Below, piece after piece: positions 24,501 to 36,500 of a DNA stretch of 64,000 bases. The notes under the pieces are model-generated. The model ran no database searches. It saw only the letters and a list, made by a program, of their open reading frames with translations, and was not told where the DNA came from. The position numbers and the translations under genes were made by a program. Source of the stretch: Inia geoffrensis (taxonomy: Eukaryota > Chordata > Mammalia > Artiodactyla > Iniidae); contig CM070912.1 in NCBI GenBank assembly GCA_036417435.1, positions 25,904,055 to 25,968,054 on the forward strand. Direction: 5' to 3'. Within the stretch, counting starts at the first letter, position 1; each line of letters starts with the position of its first letter.

Positions 24501-27500
24501 TTTTCCAGATTGTTATGCCACAGAGTTTGGTGAACTAGAAGTAGTGCAGGAAAACCGAGGGGGGGGTGTTCCCTTGGAACACCTCATCACCTGCGTGCCA
24601 GGTGTGAACATCGCCACTGCACAGAATGGCATCAAAGTAGTTAAGTGGATTCACAACAAGCCCCCGCCTCCAAACACAGGTAGGTTTCAGGTATTTGGTC
24701 CAGGCTGTTGGCTTTTCTCTTAAATAGCAGCACTGTTTGCCTGTCATAAAGCACCGTGGGTGTCTCCTTTGATCTTTTAAAAAATCCAGAGTGCTAAAGG
24801 TTTGGCAGAGCTAGACTTTTGGAAAGTACCAGCATAAATTATTAAAAAATTTAAAATCCAAATTCCACAGTTACAAGTCTCTCTAGTTATCTAATTTTGT
24901 AAAGCTTTTTTGGCTTGCCCTTTAAAAATAATTTTAGCTATTTGAAGGAAATATCTCTGAGTATTTACTTTGGAAATTTAGTTTGATCAACATTTATGAC
25001 TTTGATCAATGTGAAAATAGATTTAACTCTAAATGTAAGGGACTGGGATATTTGAACCGAGATTTGGATGAGTTTCTGAGCTCTGGCACCCCCTGAGTTG
25101 CAGGTGTCTAATCCTGCTACCTGTGCACAGCACTGTGAATTGTTGCCTTCATATCGACTCTCCCTTCTCTTTGGCCCCCAACACTTCCTCCTTTTCTCCT
25201 TATCCTCTTCTCCTCCCACCTCCCCTGCCCTGTCGGAAGAAAGGTAAGGATAACAAGCGAGCTCTGTTTGTACCGAAGCTTTTTCCTACCTTTCCCCTCA
25301 GGCCTACACCCTCCCCATCCTGTCTTGTTACGCTGCTCCCTCCTTTCTCCTGTGTCATTAGCCCACTATCCCCTTATAAAGGTTTCCATCTGATTATTTA
25401 CACTTGTATAAATAAAATAATTAAAACTTCTTAATTAGATGACCATTCAAGATAATTGCAAAAACCTGTTTCTTAGTTTTATGTCATGCTAGTTTTACAT
25501 CACTGCTTTCCATAGTTTCCTAGACAACATTTGCAGCCCCTCTCTGGGTTAATTAGGCCCTTCTGGGCTACCTGCGTGATGACCATTTATAACTTTGTTT
25601 CTGTGGGAAAGTATGTTAGTGACCAAGTTAAAAATTGATCTTTGACATACAACCAGTTTATAAGCTGGAAACTACCTGTGTATCTGCACTTCCCTTTTAA
25701 GTTCACATTATGGTGAACCATGCTTTGCTTTGGCAACTTGACTTCGAGAAGTAGTGGGGAAGCATTTGCCAGCCTATAAAGAAGTTGGGCTAGCCTGTTG
25801 GTTATAGAGGACCTGGGTTTAGCAGCTGAGAAGTAAAGCGGCTGTTTGGTCTTGTGTGCTCGGTCATTATTGAGTTCAAGCAAGGGAATGCAAGGTTAGT
25901 TACTTTTCTTTCATTAGCTGCAGTCATGCTTTATCTCTTGTGCCTGTTCCTTTTTTCTCCCCGCATATTTAGATCCTTGGCTTCTTCGTTCTAAAAGTCC
26001 TGTGGGTAACCCCCAGCTGATCCAGTTCAGTAGAGAAGTGATCGATTTACTGAAGAGCCAGCCATCCTGTGTCATACCAATTAGTAATTTCATCCCATCT
26101 TACCACCATCATTTTGCAAAGCAATGCCGGGTATCAGACTATGGATATTCCAAGCTGATCGAATTGTTAGAAGCAGTGCCTCATGTGTTGCAGGTAAGGA
26201 GTGCTAAGAGTTTATTTGTTTAACAGTGGAAATGTTCCTCTGTGGCTTTGGCTATCTCCACCAAAGAAACAGGGTAGCTGGTAACTTAATCCCTAAGAAG
26301 TCAGCTCAGAGCAAACATCCTGTAAAGACTTCCTTTATACACATGCTTTATACACGATGTGGCTTCTCAGTTTTTCAGAAAGCTGTGAGTTTCCAAAGGA
26401 ACTCCTAAGTGCACCGAGGAGTACCTTCCTTCTCATCTATATAGACTGCCCTCCTTCCTCCTAGCAGAGTCCTCTCCATAATTGTTCCCTGTCACACAGG
26501 AGCTGCTGTAACGCGGGCTTACCTTTCTTACGAAGGAGTTCAAGACCAGTTACTGGGCTGGAGCCTGACAGTGCTTCCTAAGGAGTCTTTGCCTGTTAAC
26601 TTAAGGTGTTATAATAGCTTCCCACTTGTAAAAATGGCCTGCAAAACTTGAGCTGTCTTTTAAAGACAAAATTAGTTGCCCAGGCTGATAACATGCTTTT
26701 CTGTATTCATGACTATTTAGGAAAGAGTGTGCAAGGAAAAAAGGGTCTCAGGCATGTGAGCAGTTGTTCATTCTGACACCTACATTTTGTTGGTCTGTGT
26801 GTTTCAAAATGCAGATATCATACATAAAAGGATTTGTTCTCTGAGAGTGGTAACAGAGAGAGAGAGAGAGAGAGCACCATCAAAAAGAAAGTCAGAATCT
26901 GCCAGGGTCTCATGAGTATAAATAACCAAAGTGTTTGGTTTGCAGATTCTTGGAATGGGCTCCAAACGCTTGCTGACCCTTACCCACAGGGCCCAGGTGA
27001 AGCGCTTTACTCAGGATTTACTAAAACTTCTCAAATCCCAAGCCAGCAAACAAGTCGTTGTGAGAGAATTCACGCAGGCTTATCATTGGTGAGTTGATGA
27101 GAAGGGAAAAAAATGAAAGCAAAGTTTAGTTAATTTTAATTTCTGCTTTATGACAAAGTGAATCAGCTATACATATACATATATCTCCATATCTCCTCCT
27201 TATTTTGTCTCCCTCCCTATCCCACCCCTCTAGGTGGTCACACAGCACTGAGCTGATCTCCCTGTACTATGCGGCTGCTTCCCACTAGCTATCTATTTTA
27301 CATTTGGTAGTGTACATATGTCCACGCCACTCTCTCACTTTGTCCCAGCGCACCCTTCCCCCTCCCCGTGTCCTCACGTCCATTCTCTAGTAGGTCTGCA
27401 TCTTTTTTCCCGTCTTGCCCCTAGGTTCTTCATGACCATTATTATTTTTTTTTGGACTCCATATATATGTGTTAGCATATGGTATTTGTTTTAAAAATGA

Positions 27501-30500
27501 AAGCAAATATTTTAAAACACTTGTTCTCCCAAATTTAAAATAATCATCTAACTTCTCCATTTAGCATTCTTCTGGAAAACTTATAAATTATTTTGGCAAA
27601 TGCTACTTCTCATTCTTCATCCATTTCCATGGTTAAAACCTAGGTGTTTCTCAAAGGACTGGGATGTCACCGAATATGGTGTTTGTGAGTTGATTGATAT
27701 CGTATCAGAGATTCCAGACACAACCATCTGCTTGTCCCAGCAAGATAATGAAATGGTGATTTGTATCCCCAAAAGAGGTATGTGACTTAAATTTGCTGAA
27801 AGAGAGTTGTCTGTCTCGGTGGTCATTTTAACATGGAATCATACATGGGATGCACTTTCCCACTCCTTCTCTGTGATTCCTGAAGATTCCATGGAAAGTG
27901 CAGTGTGAAAACTGCTCTGCCAGGCAATGGATCCTAGTGTCCTCAGAGTGGGGAAGCCACATGTCAAGAAGAAAACCAGGCTGTTTTTTCAGAATTCACT
28001 CTAAGGGGAAAAAAGGGCATAACGAGCACTTTCTGAAAATGCCTCCTTCAGCCTGTCTCTGGCTGTTTATGCTATAATTATCCACTTGAGTCAGTTACCA
28101 TGGCTGTTGCTTGTCTCTTCTTTTTAACTCTGAGATAACACACTTGAGAAGGAAAGAAGACTCAAATGGATGTTTCATCTTCCACGTTTTAGTAGTTCCA
28201 GTTGAGGTCTGGTGTGGGAACTAGGACAGAAAAATTAAATCTACACACAGTCGTGTTCTCCTGCTCTTATCAGTCAGTGGGTCTTAAACTGTGCTCTTGC
28301 AGAACACTGATGTCCATGAAATCATAGTATTCCAAAGCTAAAATGACTAATGCCAGTCTTTTCATAATTCTAATTTAAAATTTAATAGAAACAGAAATCT
28401 AAGTTTAAACTTTTTCTCTCCTGTGTTTTTGTTAAACTTTTGGTGCCTGATACTCTGCTGCTAGCAATTTTAACTGAAGATCAGATGAATAAACAAAGCA
28501 TGTTAATATTCAGAAGTGTGGTTTAGTAAAATTTCTAGATTACTTTTTCAAGTACAGAGACATGTATGTGTGTCATGTTCATATAGGTGGAGTGGGTGTG
28601 GGGAGGTGGAGGGGCTAGAGAAATTATTTCTAGCTTGTAAGCTGAAATTATATAGGTGTGTATTTGTGCGTATGTGTATCATGACTTCCTGGTGTTCTGC
28701 CCTTGATTGAATTTGAAAACCATCTGGAAAGAGAAGAGTGTGTTTGTTTTAGGTTGTGTGTGTTTGGAAGGCAGAGGTGGTATCTCTTGTAACTAGTGCA
28801 TAGGACTAACTACACTAATAATGTTAAGCACAAATGGATAGAAGAAGATTGTGGTTTATGGGGTTTTTTTGTTTTTCGGTTTTTTTTTTTAAAGAACGTA
28901 CCCAGGATGAAATAGAAAGGACAAAACAGTTCTCCAAGGATGTTGTGGATTTGCTGCGACACCAACCCCATTTCCGGATGCCCTTTAATAAATTTATCCC
29001 CTCTTACCATCACCACTTTGGCCGGCAGTGCAAACTCGCATACTATGGGTTTACCAAACTACTCGAACTTTTTGAAGCCATACCTGATATTTTACAAGTA
29101 AGTGAAGAAATTCTAATTATATCTTTCAGAAAAATATAAGGGGGAATTAAAAAAAATTTTTTTCAGACCTGTTTGCCTGGGAAGTAGGGAGTTATGAAAT
29201 AGGGTGAAAATTTGAAATACTTCAGTCAGAGAAGCTGTGTTGTTGGCTTCTTAGTATTTTTAGGTAAATGTGGTTTTTCCTTCAATAAAGAAATCATTCT
29301 TCAGGTTAGTTTTAGGTTATCTGTTGAGAAAAGGATTACATAGCTTGTTTCATAAACTGAATCTTCTCTCATGAGCCCTGTATGTTTCAGATCTCTTCTG
29401 TTGGAGGTGGGGATGAGTGCACGAGGTGACGCAAATGCTTGGCTGTTAAGTCATCGCTAAGTTAAACCAGATTTCTGTTGTTGATTTTCATTACTATTAC
29501 CATCTTTGACCCCTGCAGTGCTTAAAAATTTTGTGTGTGTGTGGTAAAATGCCTACCTGCCCATTTTTAAGTGTACAGTTCAGCAGCGTTAAATGTGTTC
29601 GTATTGTTGGGCAGCTAATTTCCAGAACTTCCTAATCTTGCAAAACTGAAACTTGACATCCATTAAAGAACACTGAAAGTGCTTCTTAGTTCCTAATTGT
29701 ATACATTTTATGCCATTTAATCCCGTGAACAGTCATAACTGGTTCTCCCTTTCCTCCTCCTGTGTGTTTTCCAAGGTACTGGAATGTGGAGAAGAAAAAA
29801 TCCTCACTTTGACAGAGGTCGAACGGTTCAAAGCTCTAGCTGCCCAGTTTGTTAAACTCCTTCGGTCCCAAAAAGATAACTGCCTTATGATGACAGATCT
29901 GCTTACAGAATATGCTAAGACTTTTGGTTACACATTTCGTCTCCAAGACTATGATGTCAGTTCAGTTTCAGCTCTAACACAGAAACTCTGCCATGTTGTA
30001 AAGGTAACATTTTTTTTTTTTTCACGTAGTAAGACTTGCAGTGGCATAATCCTCATTGGGATGTTTGCGTGTGATTTAGCATTTCTGTATTTACACCTTG
30101 CACTGCTTACTGTTGTTTCACAACTTGTTTTGTGTTGTTAATACGTTTTTGGGTAATAGGAGATGACTTGGGTTTGGCAGTTTAGATTTTTGGTCTTGCT
30201 TTTGTGTGTCTTTTAGTGGCCTCGCCAAAAATAATGTCTTTGTGAACCGAAGTTGCCAGTTTATCCCAGGGTGTTTATTCTTGGGTGTCTCAGTCTCAGT
30301 CCTGCTGACCTGAAGTTGGATTCTTGTACACAGATCTTTGTCTCCGAAGTTTTGGGGAGACTGAAATCACAGCTCTCCTTTCCGGATTCTGACTCACTTA
30401 TGGAGTAGGTTTAGGAGCAGGCTGGGGCTCAGAGTTGCCTTGGTTGCTGGAGAGGGTGACTGCCTCTTCTTCCCCAGCCTGTACTGAACTGACCCTCGCA

Positions 30501-33500
30501 GTCCTGGGCAGCGCAGCTGAACAGTGCGCAGGCTGCGTCCACCACAGGACCAAGAAAACTCACTACAAGGAGGAAGAAGTGGAAGGAAAATGTACGAAGT
30601 GGTGGCAGCGCCAGTCACAGGTCTGGAAGGAGTCTGTTTCTATGCTGGGCAGTTAGAGGAGGAGGACCCTTCGTGGGAGGCAGGGATGCAGAGGCCGGAG
30701 AGCAGGAAGAACACTAGGAGTGGGAAACATCCAAGGCCAAGGACGAGGAGCGGCCGGCAGCACCAGGTGCTACTGAGAGGGCAGGTGAGACAGGACTTAG
30801 GGACCGCGGGGCCAAGCTGAGCGCAGGTACGTGGTGCTGCCGGCCGGAGCAGGATCGGCACCAGTGATACGGGATCGCAGCCGCACTGAGTGGGCTGAGA
30901 AACGAGGAGGCGGCGGGGGCAAGACATTGGCAGCAGGTAACTAGACAGCTGTTCGGTTTGTTTGCTTGCGAAGGAGAAGAGCAGGAGACTGCGGGTCTGA
31001 GCCAGTGAGTGCTCGCTGGCCGTTCTTTCCAGTTGGGGAGACTGGGCATGTTTGAGAGCCGCCGAGAAGGCTCTCTCTGAGAGAGATTGATATACAAAGG
31101 CCAGAAAGTGTGGTGGGGTGAGGGTCCTGAGGGAGCCAGAGGCGTGGGAATTGGCATTCAGTGGAAGGAGGGACAGCTCTGACGTTAGTATTTTGACAAA
31201 AGGGAAGCAAGTAGGGCGGAGGCGGATGTAGGGGAGTTTGATGTGTGTCACCAGGAAAAGAGGGAATTACCTTCCCAGAGCTGTTCCTCTGTCAAGTACA
31301 AGGTGAGAGCAACTGCTTAGAGGGAGAGAGAGACGGGATTCCAGACTGAAGAGCTGAGAAGGTCTGAACTGTCAGTGGTGAGCGGGAGAGGGGCCTGATC
31401 AGGGAGGCCATAGGGGTGCTGCGAGTGTGGAGCCCCCCGGGGCTGGGTGCACATAGGTTTCCTGTGGAGACAGTGGAGATGTGGCTGTTTGGGTACAGAC
31501 TCAGGGAAAGCAGAGCGTTGGGTTCAAGGTGGGATTTTGCCAGATGGATGCAATGAAAAGACATAGGGACAAAGGAGTGTAGATAAGAGTATTGACAGGA
31601 ATGTTCATGAATTAATGGCCTGTCAGTGCCAAGATGGATAAAAGAGGAAAGTGAAGAAAAGAGAGGGCTCGTGAATCGGGAGGAAGTAGGAGTCCATGCT
31701 GGCAAAGTTGAAGAAACATAAGAATTGAGCGTTCGGATCGCCTTCTTGTCTCCAACCCTGGCATCTGCTTCAGGCAGGAAATGTGGGAGGTTCGAATGAG
31801 TGATTCTGGAAGTGGGCCGTGACAAGGTCCCCAGTGTGGCCTGGGGTGGGGTCTGGAGTGGAACTGAGTAGAAGAGAATGTCATTGGAGATGAGAACTTA
31901 GAGGAGCTGAAGGCCCTGGTGTGGGACAGGCCCCCTGGATGTTCATTTGCTCAGGGTGATGGCAGTTGGAGGGCTTCGGTGGATCGGAAGACTAAGCCAT
32001 GACCGCCGACTGTGATGAATAAGGGCCGATGACCGGGACATTCGGATGTGAGCATTAAAGTGGGAAAAGATGGGAGTGGCTCCAGCTTGCTACCCTGGTT
32101 GCACATTGCGGTCTCCCAGGGAGCTTCTGGGAAATACTGAGGCCTCTGTGATTCTTATAGAATGAGGCCAGGTGTGCTCTGAGCCTCAGAGCACAGATAA
32201 GCTCGCGAGGTGATTCTAATATGTAGCCTGGGTTGAGAATCAAGAGATGTATCTAAGTAGCATCAAGCAGGTTTTTGTTTTTTCTTCTTAATAATGGTCT
32301 GGGCATCTAAGAAGATGACTCGGACTCCCCTGGGCTTGTATCTGTTGATTGATTAAACCCCAGTTCTGCTGAGGAAATCCGTAGTGTGAATCTTCACAGA
32401 TCCATAACCACGATGAGTGGAGTCAGGGTTGACCCACCAGCCTCCTGCCCTGGCTCTGGGTGGGCGTCGGCTCCAAAGACAAACTGGTACTGGGCTGGCT
32501 CCTCAAATGCCACCCACCCTCTGCCTCCAAGGGTCCAAAGCCCCTGAGCTTGACCCGTGGTCCTGGCTGGAAATCAGATAAAGGGGAGAACAGCCGTGGT
32601 AGTGAGCAGTGGTTGGCCTGCCCAGGCCTGAGCAGCCTGTGTCCTGAAGCTCTACCTGTTTTCACTCCCATGATGGCTCACTTCACAGACGCGGCCCCCC
32701 TCCCACCCGCACCATGCCCAAGGCCTGCAGGTCTCAGCCACCAAATGTTTGTTTCTTCACATGCTTCACATGCTGTTTGGTCCCCAAATGATAAGCTGTG
32801 TCTCTTTCACAAGGTTTCCCTCCCAATGCACTTAATCAGTTAAACCCTTTATCTCCTTGAGAATCTGAAAAAATCGAGAAGTAGACATATAGTCAGACAC
32901 GAAAATACCAGCTTTTTTTCAAGTACTTATGGGCTATAAGAATGCGGCTTGCCCTTGGACAGAGAAGGCCTTGTGTCTAGCCCCTGGGACACACACGTGG
33001 GGCAAATTGACTGCAGAGCAGCTCTGTGGAGGGTCGCCTGCAATCTAACCACCTCCTGCTTTCGGAGAACACCAACCCTTAATTCACAAGCTTGGGCCAA
33101 TGGATGTCAGCTGGCCGGTCTTATCTCCTTCTCTTGGGAGAGCGGTGGTGTTGATGGAAGTTTCTGGTTATGGACCAGCAGGGAGGAAGGGAGAGAATGA
33201 TTTCTGCTGCAGTTGGTCTGAAGCGTTGATCTGGGGTCCCAAAGAAGCTACAGCAAACCCACTCACTTTACTTCAGTTTAAGAGAAAAACGTAGAGATTT
33301 TCCTCTTTTGGTCTCGTTTGCCAAAGTGAAACTAGATGAACCAGGTATGACCCAGGCTGTCTCGAGTTCTGAAAAGTTTGCATTCTTGTTCTTCCCAGGT
33401 TGCTGATATGGAATCTGGCAAACAGATTCAGCTGATCAACCGCAAGTCTCTGCGTGCTCTCACTGCCCAACTGCTGGTATTGCTGATGTCTTGGGAGGGA

Positions 33501-36500
33501 ACTGCCCATCTTTCTGTTGATGAGCTCAAGAGACACTATGAAACCACCCACAGTACTCCTCTCAACCCCTGTGAATATGGGTTCATGACTTTGACCGAAC
33601 TTCTGAAGAGTCTGCCTTACTTAGTTGAGGTATGAATGGTAATGGTTCTGGAACCACCGGAATGAAAACTGTTGTATTGGGTATTTATAGATCACCAAAT
33701 GGTCTAGATTAGACTGATTGGTCATTTTATAGACAAACAGACAGAGGCGTTGGCAGGTGCAGGCACCCTGCCCAAACAAGTGACAAGCCAGGATGAAAGC
33801 CCTGGCCTCCGGATTCTTAGACTGGGGTGCCTTTTTCCTGTACCAGGCTAGATTCTGCTGCTGTTACCTCTTTCTGAAGGAGATCGCTTATGTGGTGGTC
33901 TGTCAGTCAGATGCAGGGCAGAAAGGAAGGTTGACTGGCTGGTCACCAGGTGGCCTTTCAAGAATCACAGTTCGGGGGGACTTCCCTGGTAGTGCATTGG
34001 TTAAGAATCCACCTGCCAACGCAGGGGACATGGGTTTGATCCCTGGTCTGGGAAGATCCCACGTGCTGCGGAGCAAATAAGCCCATGAGCCACGACTACT
34101 GAGCCTGCGCCCTAGAGCCTGCAAGCCACAACTACTGAAGCCCACGCGCCTAGAGCCCATGCTCCGCAACAAGAGAAGCCCGCGCACCACCACGAAGAGT
34201 AGCCCTAGCTCGCCGCAACTAGAAAAAGCCCGCGCTCAGCAACAAAGACCCAACGCAGCCGCCATAAATAAATAAATAGATAAATAAATCTTAAAAAAAA
34301 AAAAAAAAGAATTGCAGTTCGGGAATTCCCTGGCAGTCCAGTGGTTGGGACTCCATGCTTCCACTGCAGGGAGCCCAGGTTCGATCCTTGGTCAGGGAAC
34401 TAGGATCCCACAAGCTGCGCGGTGCAGTTTGAAAAAAAAAAAGGATGATACTTCAAGATTAGAAGAATAGTAAGAGAATACTATGTGCAATTGTGGGACA
34501 ACAAATATAAAAACCTAGAGGAAATAGATAAGATCTTGAGGAAAAAAGTTAAATTGACTCCAGATTTTTAAGAAGTTAAAAATTAGACCAATTAACACAA
34601 AAAAGGCTGAACATCATTGAAATTTTACCACTGACAAAAGGCACAAGGACCAGATGGTTAAGAACTGGGTTTTAACTCACCAAAAAAATAACTCCAACTT
34701 TTTAAAAACCACTTCTAGATCACTTGGAAAAAAAAAAAAAGATGGGAAGCACACCACTTCTTTTATGAAACCAAAGTAACCTTAATACCAGTCCCCCGAA
34801 AGAAAATGATTCTAAATAGAATATTAACTAAATAAATCCCGCAATGTAAGAAAACAATGATTATACCATTGTTATCATATAACCACGTGACCAATAATTA
34901 AATAATTTTAAAACTCTCTCCGTGGCCCAACGGTCTCCCCTGAGCCACTTTCTAGACTATACTTTGTCTTTGGGCCCTGCCCTTATCCTTGATGGGCCCA
35001 CATGGCCCAGTTTTAGAGAGAATCTCCTACCCTTGGTATCTGATCACCCTGGCTTACCTTCTGCAAGAATCCTGTTAGGTCAGTTTGACAAGAATTCCCC
35101 CTACCCTGGATGTTCCTCTCGCCAGCCCCGCTTGGCTATAAGTCCTCACTTTTCCTTGTATCTGAAAAGGACACCTATACTTAGGTGTACACTTAGGTGT
35201 CCTTTTCCCTGTTGCAATAGTCCTGAAGAAAATCTGTTTTTTCCACTTTAACTACTATCCAGCTCTGGTTTTCTTTCACAATATCAAATCCAACATTTTC
35301 TAAACTCTGTTAATTATATATTATATGAACACTAGTTCTAGGCAATATTAGTGGATGTTCCTGGACCAAAGGCTTTCCATGGCCAGCTAAGGCTGGGAAA
35401 GATCTGTTCTCTAGGAGATCTCAGTAAGGGCATGTTAGACTGAAAGGCTTATGGTAAACAGATTTGCTTACTTGAGGACAAAAGGTTTTTGTGGGGTTTT
35501 TTCCCTTTAGTGCTTTTGTTGTTGTTGTTTTAAGAATAGTGATGTTGTTGTCCTGCATCACAGTGTTCCTTGGGGAGATGAGGTTTAGTGGCTTCGGTCC
35601 CCACTGTCTGCTGCCCCTTTGTCCACCTAGGGGTTTGCTCTCTCTCTTCACTGCCTCCTTTCGTTTGAGATCTCAGTTTACCAGTTTCCTTCCTTTCTGA
35701 CACACTATTTTGTCAGACCCCTGCTGCCTTACACCTACAAATAGAACCAGAGTTGGCTCAAGGCTATAGCCCTCTCTTGGAGGAGATCCTTGAATCAATC
35801 TCTCCTCCTCCCTGGCTTTTTGCACGTTTTCAAGTTGACTTGGCATCTTTTCACTCTCAGAGAGACCCTCACTTCTAGGATGCAGGACCAGTCACTCTGG
35901 AAATTTCTAATGCTGTTTTCTCCTGGACCAGGTTTTTACTAATGATAAGACAGAGGAGTGTGTGAAGCTCACAAGTCTGTATTTGTTTGCCAAGAACGTG
36001 CGGTCTTTGCTTCATACTTACCACTACCAGCAGCTTTTCCTTCATGAATTTTCCACGGCCTATACCAAGTATGTCGGAGAAACACTGCAACCCAAGACGT
36101 ATGGCTACAGTAGTGTTGAGGAGCTCTTGGGAGCGATCCCACAGGTGGGTGTTTTCTCAGTTTCTTGGAGAGTGTCCTCCTGGAGAGCCACAGGCTCACT
36201 CTCGGACAGAATAATGAAACTGCAGGCATTTTGAACTGATCCTTTCAAAACATACATACCGTTGGAGAAAAATGAATGATTTTAGTATTTTTCCTTCATT
36301 CTGCAAACCTTCATTAAATTCCTGGGTGCGAGGTGGGTGAGTCCCAGACCCTGCCCTCAGAAAGGTATGGGGTAATGGAGAGTCAAGACATCTGAGCAGG
36401 TGACAGTCGGTGTGGTCAGTGCAGCTGTCGGTGGGCACTGAGGAGGACAGGTGCGGGGGATCCCAGAGCAGAGTCCTCACGATGTGTAGAAGTTAATCAA

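Larger units (their letters stand above)
33630..35931 (+). other. MARF1 intron 22
   Basis: Repeat-dense: two SINEs (33975-34443), an L1 ORF2 relic (about 34450-34900) and an LTR fragment (about 34915-35285). No exon seen. Confidence 0.6.
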
